64,000 nucleotides of DNA, taken from Niastella sp. OAS944 (GTDB lineage: Bacteria; Bacteroidota; Bacteroidia; Chitinophagales; Chitinophagaceae). The notes beneath the pieces are model-generated. The model was not told the DNA's origin. It did not search any database and saw only the letters and a program-made list of their open reading frames with translations. The position numbers and the translations under genes are program-made. Below, one piece after another: positions 26,684 through 35,368 of the stretch (its first letter is position 1; the number at the start of each line of letters is the position of its first letter). The DNA is taken from contig JANUBW010000013.1 in NCBI GenBank assembly GCA_024809215.1, positions 124,001-188,000 on the forward strand, read 5' to 3'.

Positions 26684-26720
26684 TATAACTTACAAACTAT
26701 ACTTTAAAATTCCCGATTGC

Positions 26721-28007
26721 ATGGCCCTACCATCGTCATCCAGTAGTTCCTCCCTGAAACCAGAACAAATGAAAGGACTTTTGTTCCCTTTCATTCTGGT
26801 AACCAGCCTGTTTTTCTTTTGGGGTTTTGTACATAACCTCGATCCGATCTTAATACCACATTTGCGAAAAGCTTTTACTCTAAGTTTTTTACAATCATCA
26901 CTTGTTGATTCAGCCGTATTCATAGCCTATTTTGCAATGGCATTACCCGCCGGGTTTGTCATGAGAAAATACGGATATAAGTCGGGTATTCTGTTGGGGC
27001 TTTTGTTATTTGGACTTGGCTGTTTATTATTTATACCTGCAGCCAACACCAGGGCATACGCGTTGTTCTTAGGCGCGTTGTTCATTATCGCCAGCGGGTT
27101 GACGTTCCTTGAAACGGCTGCTAATCCATATGCTGCGTTGCTGGGCCCTAAAGAATCATCAACACAACGGTTAAACCTGGCGCAGTCATTTAACGGACTG
27201 GCTGTTGTATTGGCGCCCATCATTGGTGGTAAATTCATTTTATCGGGTACCAATTTAACCGATGCGCAAAAAGCAGCCATGACGCCCCAGGCGCTCGATG
27301 CGTATTTGGCGGGGGAAGCTGCAACGGTTAAAGGCCCGTATTTAATTCTGGGATTGATCATCCTGGTGGTGGCATTGATCTTTGCATTCACCAAGCTGCC
27401 TGAAATAAAAGAGGAAGCAGAAGATGGCAGAGAATCAAGCTTCGCACATGCCTTCCGTCATAAACATCTTATATGGGCTGTGGTAGCCCAGTTCTTTTAT
27501 GTAGGTGCACAGGTTTGTGTAACCAGCTTCTTTATTAATATAGCCATGAAAGCGGCTCATATAGATGAAAAAGTGGCTTCAGAGTACCTCGGATATGGGT
27601 ATGGTATCGCATTTGTTGCTGGCCGTTTTGCCGGTACATTCTTTATGAAGTATATCAGTCCCAATAAACTACTGGCAATTTACGCAGTCATCAATATTGT
27701 ATTATCTGCCGTAGCCATTGTGAGCAGTGGTATGATCACTGTATATGCACTGATAGGCGTTGGTTTCTTTATGTCTATCATGTTCCCAACCATTTTCTCG
27801 CTGGGCATTCAGGGGTTGGGCGCCGATACCAAAATTGGGTCAAGCCTTATTATTATGTCTATTGTGGGTGGAGCCTTATTACCACCTATAATGGCCCAAA
27901 TTTCTGATATCACCCACAACATTCAAAACGGATATATTATTCCTTTGGTTTGTTTTATTGTGATATTGTTCTTTGGCTGGAAAGGCTATAGACCTGCAAA
28001 GGCATAA
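26721..28007 (+). CDS. fucP: L-fucose:H+ symporter permease
   Basis: A 428-residue major facilitator protein of the FucP type. The first helix region reads LLFPFILVTSLFFFWGFVHNL followed by DPILIPHLRKAF, and ETAANPYAALLGPKESSTQR near residue 140 is characteristic. Twelve hydrophobic segments are evident. It imports L-fucose with protons and sits between the two dehydrogenases of the pathway. A serine-rich N-terminus (SSSSSSS) precedes the first helix and may be a low-complexity extension. Confidence 0.93.
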   Translation: MALPSSSSSSSLKPEQMKGLLFPFILVTSLFFFWGFVHNLDPILIPHLRKAFTLSFLQSSLVDSAVFIAYFAMALPAGFVMRKYGYKSGILLGLLLFGLGCLLFIPAANTRAYALFLGALFIIASGLTFLETAANPYAALLGPKESSTQRLNLAQSFNGLAVVLAPIIGGKFILSGTNLTDAQKAAMTPQALDAYLAGEAATVKGPYLILGLIILVVALIFAFTKLPEIKEEAEDGRESSFAHAFRHKHLIWAVVAQFFYVGAQVCVTSFFINIAMKAAHIDEKVASEYLGYGYGIAFVAGRFAGTFFMKYISPNKLLAIYAVINIVLSAVAIVSSGMITVYALIGVGFFMSIMFPTIFSLGIQGLGADTKIGSSLIIMSIVGGALLPPIMAQISDITHNIQNGYIIPLVCFIVILFFGWKGYRPAKA

Positions 28008-28090
28008 CATCAAACGCGTACATTAAAAACAAATAAATCATAACGGCCATTCCCCCAAGGTTTGGCCGTTAATATATAACTTGCGACATT

Positions 28091-28861
28091 ATGTTTCGAT
28101 TAGATAATAAAACGGCCATCATTACCGGTGGAGGAAGTGGAATAGGAAAAGCAATCGCAGTAGTATTTGCAAAACAGGGCGCCAGTGTTCACATTTTAGA
28201 TATGGACGAACAGGGCGCCACCAATGTAGTAAAAGAAATAACTATAGACGGCGGTAAGGCCAAATTCTACAAATGCGATGTATCAAAACAAACCGAAGTA
28301 AAACAGATCGTTGATGGTATTGCCGCCAGCGGTGCTATTGATATTCTCATCAACAACGCCGGCATTGCGCACATTGGTACGGCCGACACTACTGCTGAGA
28401 TCGATTTCGATCGCCTGGTAAATGTGAATGTTAAAGGCGTATATAACTGTTTACATTCCGTATTGCCTTATATGAAGCAAAATGGCGGTTCTATATTAAA
28501 TATGGCATCCATTGCCTCACTGGTGGGCATACCCGACCGTTTCGCCTATTCAATGACCAAGGGCGCTGTTGTGGGCATGACATTGTCGGTTGCCAAGGAT
28601 TACCTCAAATATAATATCCGTTGTAACTGTATTTCACCGGCCCGCGTTCATACGCCGTTTGTTGATGGCTTCCTGGCCAAAAACTATCCTGGCAAAGAAG
28701 CGGAGATGTTTGAAAAGCTGTCGAAGACCCAGCCTATTGGCCGTATGGGTAAACCCGAAGAGATCGGTTACCTGGCTTTATACCTCTGTTCAAATGAGGC
28801 CTCGTTCATTACAGGTTGCGATTATCCTATTGATGGCGGGTTCACTAAGTTGAATAACTAA
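28091..28861 (+). CDS. SDR oxidoreductase, probable 2-keto-3-deoxy-L-fuconate dehydrogenase
   Basis: A 256-residue SDR with ITGGGSGIGKAIAVVFAKQG (about 11-30), NNAGIAHIG, NMASIASLVG with the catalytic Ser, YSMTK (about 154-158) and a C-terminal ITGCDYPIDGGF. Members of this type oxidise 2-keto-3-deoxy-L-fuconate to the 2,4-diketo acid cleaved by the FAH-family enzyme. A gap of 83 bp after fucP may hold a separate promoter. The stop is followed by a small ACCTTC/GAAGGT hairpin. Confidence 0.88.
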   Translation: MFRLDNKTAIITGGGSGIGKAIAVVFAKQGASVHILDMDEQGATNVVKEITIDGGKAKFYKCDVSKQTEVKQIVDGIAASGAIDILINNAGIAHIGTADTTAEIDFDRLVNVNVKGVYNCLHSVLPYMKQNGGSILNMASIASLVGIPDRFAYSMTKGAVVGMTLSVAKDYLKYNIRCNCISPARVHTPFVDGFLAKNYPGKEAEMFEKLSKTQPIGRMGKPEEIGYLALYLCSNEASFITGCDYPIDGGFTKLNN

Positions 28862-28907
28862 TAAGAAAGACCTTCCTTAAAAAGAAGGTTAATACATATA
28901 AGATGTT

Positions 28908-28988
28908 GAAGTAAGAAGTAAGAGATATGAAGTATGAAGTTCGCGAAATTTAAGAGCCTCTTACATCTTACTTCATACTTCTTACTTC
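28908..28988. repeat. short-word inverted repeat (GAAGTAAGAAG family), copy 2
   Basis: The left arm begins GAAGTAAGAAGTA (28908) and continues with words of the same type to about 28939. The right arm (about 28958-28988) ends TACTTCTTACTTC. The outer 13 bp are exact complements and inner words match in shifted register. It shares its vocabulary with 16684-16774. Confidence 0.78.
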
Positions 28989-29124
28989 GGCAACCTATCA
29001 ATAAAATGGCCTCCATAACCACCTCTATATCAACTAATTCCAACACATCACTACCCCTTCACTACCCCCTCATTTTTTAATCCCCTGACTTTCAATTCAT
29101 TGCCTTCAATTTTTCGCATTTTCA

Positions 29125-29294
29125 CTACCCATTTACTACCCAAACACTACCTGTTTACTACCTAAACACTACCCTTTTACTACCCCAAAGCTACCCCTGG
29201 GCTACTCTTCATTAACCCTCTGGCTACCTTTTTACTACTTTTTTGCTACCTGTTTGCTACCAAAAGAGTAGTAAAATGGCTGTAAAAATGTAGC
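29125..29294. repeat. 11-bp-period tandem array (CTACC + 6 variable) with inverted end
   Basis: CTACC (or a near match) recurs at exactly 11-bp steps from 29125 to 29257, thirteen positions with only the one at 29213 clearly degenerate; the six bases between cores vary freely. Two further CTACC cores 11 bp apart lie earlier at 29051 and 29062. Inverted cores follow: GTAGT at 29268 and GTAGC at 29290, the first in the same 11-bp register. It lies in a 650-bp gap between the fucose operon and a hypothetical gene. No ORF, CRISPR-like spacer or tRNA is present. Confidence 0.9.
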
Positions 29295-29514
29295 AAAAGC
29301 GAAGCCCAAATACGAACCAGGTAGAATGTATAATATTATGAACGTTTACTTAATATCAGATTTTACACATTACAAACGTACCGTTACACAACACTTGTAT
29401 TTATAAGTATTAACTGCTGAAGTAACCAAAACCCGGCTAAATTATTTTGGCCTACAGCACTTTCATACTCCTAATTGTCTTAATTTGTAGTAACTCAAAG
29501 CTATTGTATCACGG

Positions 29515-30066
29515 ATGAAACGAGCTGCTGCTATATTGCTGCTTATCATCTTCCTGTTTAACTGGTTTGGATATCGGTTACTTTCCGATTATCTGCAACA
29601 CCGGGCTGATACGCAATTGGAAACACAACTCGATCAGCATCAATACAATGAAGCCAGCCTTATAGAAATTCGCATTCCCCTTAACATGCCATACCAAAAC
29701 ATTTCTTCCGGCTTTGAACGGTATGATGGCGAAATAGAATACAACGGTATACACTATAAATATGTACAACGCAAAGTAGCTAACGGTGAGTTGGTACTGT
29801 TATGCGTACCTAATGAGAGCAGAATGAAGTTGCAGAACGCCCGTAATGAGTTCTTTAAACTGGTGAACGATCTGCAACAGTCTTCCAAAAACAATAACTC
29901 AACACCTGCCGGTTCTATAAAGAACCCAATTACCGAGTACTGGCAGCAGGAAAATAACTGGCAGCTGGAAGCATTGGCAACACAGCTGCATGCGTACTCT
30001 GGATATGCTCTGGTTATCCCATCTACTCCACTCATTTCAGCACCCGCACAACCTCCCGAATGCTGA
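29515..30066 (+). CDS. hypothetical protein with N-terminal membrane anchor
   Basis: A 183-residue protein of unrecognised family. Residues about 4-24 (AAAILLLIIFLFNWFGYRLL) form a signal anchor. A soluble domain follows with beta-rich EASLIEIRIPLNMPYQNISS, YDGEIEYNGIHYKYVQRKV and ELVLLCVPNES, then a helical QNARNEFFKLVNDLQQSS. The tail is Pro-rich (TPLISAPAQPPEC). It leads a run of plus-strand envelope genes and may share their transcript (75-bp gap). Confidence 0.7.
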   Translation: MKRAAAILLLIIFLFNWFGYRLLSDYLQHRADTQLETQLDQHQYNEASLIEIRIPLNMPYQNISSGFERYDGEIEYNGIHYKYVQRKVANGELVLLCVPNESRMKLQNARNEFFKLVNDLQQSSKNNNSTPAGSIKNPITEYWQQENNWQLEALATQLHAYSGYALVIPSTPLISAPAQPPEC

Positions 30067-30141
30067 TCGCTATTGGTTTTAGGGGAAAGTTATAGCCTGT
30101 TATCATTCGATTTTCAGTTACTAAATAATTGATGACTTATC

Positions 30142-31473
30142 ATGCGTGCATTTTTGTTTGCCATTATTATGGTAATCGTTTCTTCATGCGGAAAAAACGA
30201 TTATCAGCAAGTACTCCATGATCCTGTTTTATATAGTACAATAACCGGTAGGCTTACCGATGTAATTACATACGATATTTTTTCGCCGCCCGTGGCCAGT
30301 CGTATTTATGCCTATTCACATTTGGCAGCGTATGAGACTATGGCACATGGCGATAGTAGTTACACTTCGCTAAAAGGTCAATTGAAAGGGTTTGCTGAAG
30401 TGCCGGCACCACCTGCCGGCAAAGCCATCGATTATGAATATGCAGCACTGTTGTCTTTTATGGAAGTAGGCCGAACGCTCACTTTTTCGAAAGACACCAC
30501 CGATGAAATTGTTAACTCCCTGAAGGCGCTGGCCAAAGATCATGGAATGCCTGAAGAAATGAGAAAGAACTCAGAGGCATATGGCGTTGCCGTTGCCAAA
30601 GCCGTACTGGGCTGGAGCAAGAAAGACAACTATGCACAAACCCGCTCAGCGGCCAAATACACCGTACCTATTGATGAAGGTAAATGGATACCAACACCAC
30701 CGGGTTATTTTCAGGCGGTAGAACCAGCATGGCGAACCATTCGCACCATAGCCATGGATAGCTGCAACCAGTTTGCCCCACCGCCGCCTTGTGTATTTGG
30801 AAAAGATGCCGCCTGTTCATTTTATAAAATGGCTAAAGAAGTGCAGGACTCTGTTGTTAACCTTACCGAAGAACAAAGGGCCATTGCCAGTTTTTGGGAT
30901 TGTAATGGGTTTAAATTAAACGTGGTTGGCCATACGCAGTATGCTACCAAGGCCATGACGCCCGGCGGCCACTGGATGGGTATTACCGGCATCATTTGCC
31001 AGAACCAGAAAGCCGGTTTTAGTAAAACCGTTTACTCTTATGCAACGGTTTCATTTGCGGTAATGGATGCTTTTATTGCCTGTTGGGATGCCAAGTTCAC
31101 TTTCAATCTTATTCGGCCCGAAACAATGATCAATAAATACATAGATGCCAACTGGAAACCATTTCTGCAAACACCACCGTTTCCTGAATATACCAGCGGC
31201 CACTCTATTATTTCAACAGCCGCGGCCACTGTATTGGAACATATTTATGGTACACAAACACCATTTAGAGATAGTACCGAACGACCCTGGGGTTTTCCCG
31301 ACAGAAGTTTTCAAACACCCCGGCAGGCCGCTGACGAAGCTGGCATGAGCCGGTTTTATGGTGGCATACACTATCGCCCTTCCATATTCGTAGCACGCGA
31401 CCAAGGCATTAAAGTTGGCAATTATGTTATGTCGAAATTAAACATGAGAAAAGAACAGATCGCGAGTAAATAA
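30142..31473 (+). CDS. PAP2/vanadium-haloperoxidase-type lipoprotein (first copy)
   Basis: A 443-residue protein with the lipoprotein signal MRAFLFAIIMVIVSSCGK. The PAP2 superfamily motifs lie in the C-terminal half: KFTFNLIRP (K-x6-RP, near 318), YTSGHS (near 352) and SRFYGGIHYRPS (near 412). In the last motif the usual H-x3-D acid is Ser; the sister gene at 33577 keeps Asp. Family members are vanadium haloperoxidases or acid phosphatases; chemistry cannot be decided from sequence. It lies 32 bp before a beta-barrel protein gene. Probably faces the periplasm or cell surface. Confidence 0.87.
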   Translation: MRAFLFAIIMVIVSSCGKNDYQQVLHDPVLYSTITGRLTDVITYDIFSPPVASRIYAYSHLAAYETMAHGDSSYTSLKGQLKGFAEVPAPPAGKAIDYEYAALLSFMEVGRTLTFSKDTTDEIVNSLKALAKDHGMPEEMRKNSEAYGVAVAKAVLGWSKKDNYAQTRSAAKYTVPIDEGKWIPTPPGYFQAVEPAWRTIRTIAMDSCNQFAPPPPCVFGKDAACSFYKMAKEVQDSVVNLTEEQRAIASFWDCNGFKLNVVGHTQYATKAMTPGGHWMGITGIICQNQKAGFSKTVYSYATVSFAVMDAFIACWDAKFTFNLIRPETMINKYIDANWKPFLQTPPFPEYTSGHSIISTAAATVLEHIYGTQTPFRDSTERPWGFPDRSFQTPRQAADEAGMSRFYGGIHYRPSIFVARDQGIKVGNYVMSKLNMRKEQIASK

Positions 31474-31505
31474 ATAACCAGACTGCAACACCAAATCTAA
31501 CTGTT

Positions 31506-32597
31506 ATGAAGAAGTTTGCTATTATGTCAATTTTATACCTGATGGGTACACATCAGGTACAATCACAAGGTTGTGTAGCCATTCGCAGTACCGGTGGCTT
31601 TTGCACCCGCGACCAGGCAACAGCACATGATGCCAATCAATGGATGCTATCGGTCAGTAACCGGTACTTCAAATCGTTCAGGCATTTTGTAGGCACAGAA
31701 GAACAAAAGCACCGCCTTGAAGAAGGTACCGAGGTTATCAATTACTCATATACACTTGATTTAACCCTTACCCGTAGTTTTAAAAAAGGCTGGTCATTAG
31801 CGCTCGATGTGCCTGTTGTTTCCAATGCCCGCTCATCGATGTACGAGCATGGCGGCAATAACGGCGGCAAAAGCGCACGCCATTCAACCCACTCATTTGG
31901 CATAGGCGATATTCGTATAGTTGGCTACAAATGGCTGCTCGACCAAACAAAAATGCCCAAAGGAAATATTCAGATAGGCCTGGGTCTTAAATTACCAACG
32001 GGCGATTACCGCTACCAGGATTTCTTTGTCAAAAACGATAGTACCAAAGTATTGGGCCCCGTCGATCAATCAATTCAGTTAGGTGATGGTGGAACCGGTT
32101 TCACTACCGAATTAAATGCATATTACAATTTCACAAAGGTATTTGGTGTGTATACCAATTTATATTATCTCATTAACCCCCGCGAGCAAAATGGCGTATC
32201 AACCACACGTGGCGGAACAGCTTCAACCGATGCTATTAAATACGGTACAACGGTTATGAGTGTGCCCGACCAATGGATGGTTCGTGCCGGCGCCACTGCA
32301 ACCTTGCGTGGCTTCACCCTATCTGCCGGTATTCGCAAAGAATGTCAACCGGCCGAAGATCTTATTGGTGGCAGTACAGGCTTTAGGCGGCCAGGGTATA
32401 TAGTTTCATTTGAACCTGGTTTGAATTATCAGTTTAAAAAAGTCACTGTGTATGCTTACGTTCCTATGGCTATTAAACGCAACCGCGTACAAAGCGTTGC
32501 CGATAAATTAAAAACAGAGGCAACAGGTGTACATGCACAAGGTGATGCGGCCTTTGCCGACAGGCTTTATAATATTGGCTGTGCATTTAAATTTTAA
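31506..32597 (+). CDS. outer-membrane beta-barrel protein (putative)
   Basis: A 363-residue protein with a signal peptide ending near HQVQSQG. It is dominated by alternating polar/hydrophobic strands with aromatic ends (YSYTLDLTLTRSFKKGWSLA, IQIGLGLKLPTGDYRYQDF, FTTELNAYYNFTKVFGVYTN) and ends in Phe (GCAFKF), as barrel proteins do. A Cys pair near the mature N-terminus is present (GCVAIRSTGGFC). It is between two haloperoxidase-type genes, which suggests a shared envelope function. No specific family was recognised. Confidence 0.78.
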   Translation: MKKFAIMSILYLMGTHQVQSQGCVAIRSTGGFCTRDQATAHDANQWMLSVSNRYFKSFRHFVGTEEQKHRLEEGTEVINYSYTLDLTLTRSFKKGWSLALDVPVVSNARSSMYEHGGNNGGKSARHSTHSFGIGDIRIVGYKWLLDQTKMPKGNIQIGLGLKLPTGDYRYQDFFVKNDSTKVLGPVDQSIQLGDGGTGFTTELNAYYNFTKVFGVYTNLYYLINPREQNGVSTTRGGTASTDAIKYGTTVMSVPDQWMVRAGATATLRGFTLSAGIRKECQPAEDLIGGSTGFRRPGYIVSFEPGLNYQFKKVTVYAYVPMAIKRNRVQSVADKLKTEATGVHAQGDAAFADRLYNIGCAFKF

Positions 32598-32615
32598 TTA
32601 CCAAACCTAACTGTT

Positions 32616-33572
32616 ATGACAAAACACCGGAAGGCCTGGCGTAAGTTCTGTTTACTATTGTTATTTTTTACTTCGGTCGCAATGCCTGCTTTTACACAAA
32701 CGGAGTTAGATGGCATTATGATGGGGAAAAACAATTTGTGTATCGGTCCCATGTACAGCCACAGCAGCTGGAAAAATTATTGGGAAGGAACCCTTAAAAG
32801 GGAAAACCTGAACCTGGGCACCGTTACTACACAAATGTTTTCGGTAATGGGTAATTATGGTATAACCAATAAACTGAATGTGCTGTTTGGTGCACCTTAT
32901 GTAACCACTAAAACATCGGCAGGTACCCTGCACAGTCAGAAGGGTGTTCAGGATGGATCGCTATGGTTGAAGTGGATGCCCATTGAACGTAAGCTGGGCA
33001 AAGGCGATTTTTCTATTTATGGCATTGCAGGTGTTTCGGCCCCGCTTACAAATTATGTGGCCGATTATCTGCCACTAGCTATAGGGTTAAGAAGCAAAAC
33101 CCTTTCATTAAGAGCGATGGGCGATTACCAGTTAGGAAAATTCTTTGTAACCGCGTCGGGCACGTACGTTTTCAGAAGCAATATTAAAATTGATCGCGAT
33201 GCATACTACACTACTGAAATGCATTACACCAACCAGGTGGAAATGCCCAATGTAATAAACTGGAATGTGCGCACCGGTTACAGGCAACCCAATTTTATAG
33301 CAGAAGCGTTTATTGAAAATATGATCACGCAGGGCGGTTTTGATATTACCCGTAACAACATGCCCTTCCCCAGTAATACCATGAATGCAACACGCCTGGG
33401 CGCCTGGGTGAAGTATGAGTTAAAAAAGCCAGGCGGATTGTCATTTATTGCTACCGGTAATTATGTGGTGAAGGGGCGAAACGTAGGACAGGCCACAACC
33501 ATTGGTGGCGGTATCTTCCAAATACTTGATTTTAATAAAAAGAAAACCGCTTCTTCATCGCCTAAAAAATAA
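32616..33572 (+). CDS. outer-membrane beta-barrel protein (putative), second
   Basis: A 318-residue protein with signal peptide (FCLLLLFFTSVAMPAFTQ). Strand-like segments alternate throughout (NLCIGPMYSHSSWKNYWEG, LNVLFGAPYVTTKTSAG, FFVTASGTYVFRSN), consistent with a barrel of 12 or more strands. The C-terminus is basic (NKKKTASSSPKK), so the usual terminal aromatic is absent. It starts 18 bp after the preceding barrel gene and ends 4 bp before the second haloperoxidase-type gene, so co-expression is likely. Function unknown. Confidence 0.75.
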   Translation: MTKHRKAWRKFCLLLLFFTSVAMPAFTQTELDGIMMGKNNLCIGPMYSHSSWKNYWEGTLKRENLNLGTVTTQMFSVMGNYGITNKLNVLFGAPYVTTKTSAGTLHSQKGVQDGSLWLKWMPIERKLGKGDFSIYGIAGVSAPLTNYVADYLPLAIGLRSKTLSLRAMGDYQLGKFFVTASGTYVFRSNIKIDRDAYYTTEMHYTNQVEMPNVINWNVRTGYRQPNFIAEAFIENMITQGGFDITRNNMPFPSNTMNATRLGAWVKYELKKPGGLSFIATGNYVVKGRNVGQATTIGGGIFQILDFNKKKTASSSPKK

Positions 33573-33576
33573 CTTA

Positions 33577-35133
33577 ATGAATAAGCTACTATATATCGCC
33601 ATTCCATCTTTGATCATTGCGGCAAGCATTATTCCCTTTGCCTGCTCAAAAAATGAAAAAGGCCGAACAGACGATCTGCCGGCACTGCAACCTGCTAAAT
33701 CCGATATAGATGCCGGAAGCTGGAAACCTGTTTTACTTACATCTCCTAATGAGTTCTCAATATCGGCGCCCATAGCTACCAATACCCCAGATTATATAGC
33801 GCAGATAAATGAAATAAAAACCTGGCAGGCCAACTTAACTGATAATGAAAAGAACATTGTAAAATACTGGAGCGCCGGCGCCGTATTACGTTGGAATGAA
33901 ATTCTTCGTGAGCTGGTAGCTAAACATAACCTGCCACCTTATCAAAATGAAGATGGTACTTACCCGGCTCCCAATGCCAATAACCCGTTGGCTTACCCGC
34001 AATTTCCCTTTGCCAACCCGCCCTATGCGTCCCGTGCATACGCTTATGTAAGCGCCGCGCAATACGACGCGCTGGTAGCCGCTTACTATTATAAGAAATT
34101 ATATAACAGACCTGCCCCTTATAAAGTAGATGCTACGCTCAATACATTAGTTCCACAATCAGACCTGCCCTCGTACCCTTCAGAAGATGCTGTTGTTGCC
34201 GGTGCTGCGGTAGAAATGTTGAAACTGTTATTCCCAGGCGATCAGGATTATGTTCAGCAAAAAGCAGAAGAACATAAACGCGCCCGTATTATTGCCGGCG
34301 CCAATGTGCGTAGTGATATTGAAGCAGGCGAAGCGCTGGGTAAAGCAGTAGCACAAAAATTTGTTACCCGCGCCCGTGGCGACCGCGCCGGCGCAGCAGG
34401 CGGTACACCCACAGACTGGGCCAAGCTGGAAACCGATTGTATGGCCAAAGGCGAAACACCCTGGTACAGTCTTGAAGTGCCCAAACGCCCACCCATGCTT
34501 TGTTTATTTGGAAAAGTAAAAGCATTTTTATTCGATTCATTAACGGCCATTTCATTACGCCCGGGCCCACCCCCGCTTACTGCCAGCGCCAAAATGAAAG
34601 ATGAAACCGAAGAAATATATCAACTTATAAAAGACGATTCGCGCGAGCATTATCGTATTGTACATTTTTGGGCCGATGGCGTTGGCACATCTACCCCTTC
34701 GGGTCATTGGGATGCCATAGCCATTGATGATTTCATTAAAAAAGATTTTAGTGAAGTACGCTGGGCGCGTAATCTTGCCTTGTTAAACATGGCGTTGATG
34801 GATGCAGCCATTGTATGCTGGGATACTAAAATGTATTATTTCAACCCACGCCCATCGCAAATGAACCCTAAAATAAAAACGCTTACCGGTGTGCCTAATT
34901 TCCCGGCCTATATTTCAGGTCACTCCACCTTTAGCGGTGCAGCCGCCACTGTGCTGTCGCATATAATTCCCGAACGTGCGTCGGCCTATGACGCCATGGC
35001 GCGTGAAGCATCGTTATCGAGAATGCTGGCCGGTATACATTATCGCGCCGATTGTGAAGTGGGTTTGGAAACAGGCAAAAAGGTAGGCAACTATGCCGTA
35101 CAACGCGCACAAAACGATGGCGCAGGTAATTAA
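33577..35133 (+). CDS. PAP2/vanadium-haloperoxidase-type lipoprotein (second copy)
   Basis: About 518 residues from the ATG at 33577, giving the lipoprotein signal MNKLLYIAIPSLIIAASIIP followed by FACSK; the upstream-extended frame would lose this. Motifs near the C-terminus are KMYYFNPRP (K-x6-RP), YISGHSTFSGAAATVLSH, and SRMLAGIHYRAD, which retains the full SR-x5-H-x3-D. An N-terminal region of about 330 residues has the helical layout of bacterial vanadium-dependent haloperoxidases. It may be a periplasmic phosphatase or haloperoxidase. Last gene of the run. Confidence 0.87.
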   Translation: MNKLLYIAIPSLIIAASIIPFACSKNEKGRTDDLPALQPAKSDIDAGSWKPVLLTSPNEFSISAPIATNTPDYIAQINEIKTWQANLTDNEKNIVKYWSAGAVLRWNEILRELVAKHNLPPYQNEDGTYPAPNANNPLAYPQFPFANPPYASRAYAYVSAAQYDALVAAYYYKKLYNRPAPYKVDATLNTLVPQSDLPSYPSEDAVVAGAAVEMLKLLFPGDQDYVQQKAEEHKRARIIAGANVRSDIEAGEALGKAVAQKFVTRARGDRAGAAGGTPTDWAKLETDCMAKGETPWYSLEVPKRPPMLCLFGKVKAFLFDSLTAISLRPGPPPLTASAKMKDETEEIYQLIKDDSREHYRIVHFWADGVGTSTPSGHWDAIAIDDFIKKDFSEVRWARNLALLNMALMDAAIVCWDTKMYYFNPRPSQMNPKIKTLTGVPNFPAYISGHSTFSGAAATVLSHIIPERASAYDAMAREASLSRMLAGIHYRADCEVGLETGKKVGNYAVQRAQNDGAGN

Positions 35134-35287
35134 CAATATTGCCGACAATCAATATTTCACTTAAAGACCATTTTTTTACCCTGACCCCGGCATTTGGCCT
35201 TCTGATGGCCGTTCGCTGTATATAACCGTTGGGTGCAGGTTCTAATTCGATCCTAACATTTTTGAGCATAAATAGTAAGTCAATCAT

Positions 35288-35319
35288 ACCGTTCCGATTT
35301 CTATTGGGACGGTTTTTTA
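35288..35319 (+). terminator. intrinsic terminator before trehalase
   Basis: ACCGTTCC (35288-35295) pairs with GGGACGGT (35306-35313, one G-T wobble), followed by TTTTTAT. It lies 155 bp past the haloperoxidase-type gene and closes that plus-strand run. Confidence 0.8.
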
Positions 35320-35368
35320 TTTATACATTTGATTCTGGAATAACCCCTGATAATTAAATGAAGTAAGG

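Noticed and set aside
29051-29294. Possible CRISPR array
   Set aside because: Repeat cores are only 5 bp with 6-bp spacers; there is no 25-40-bp repeat, no leader and no cas genes. The same applies to 54244-54412.
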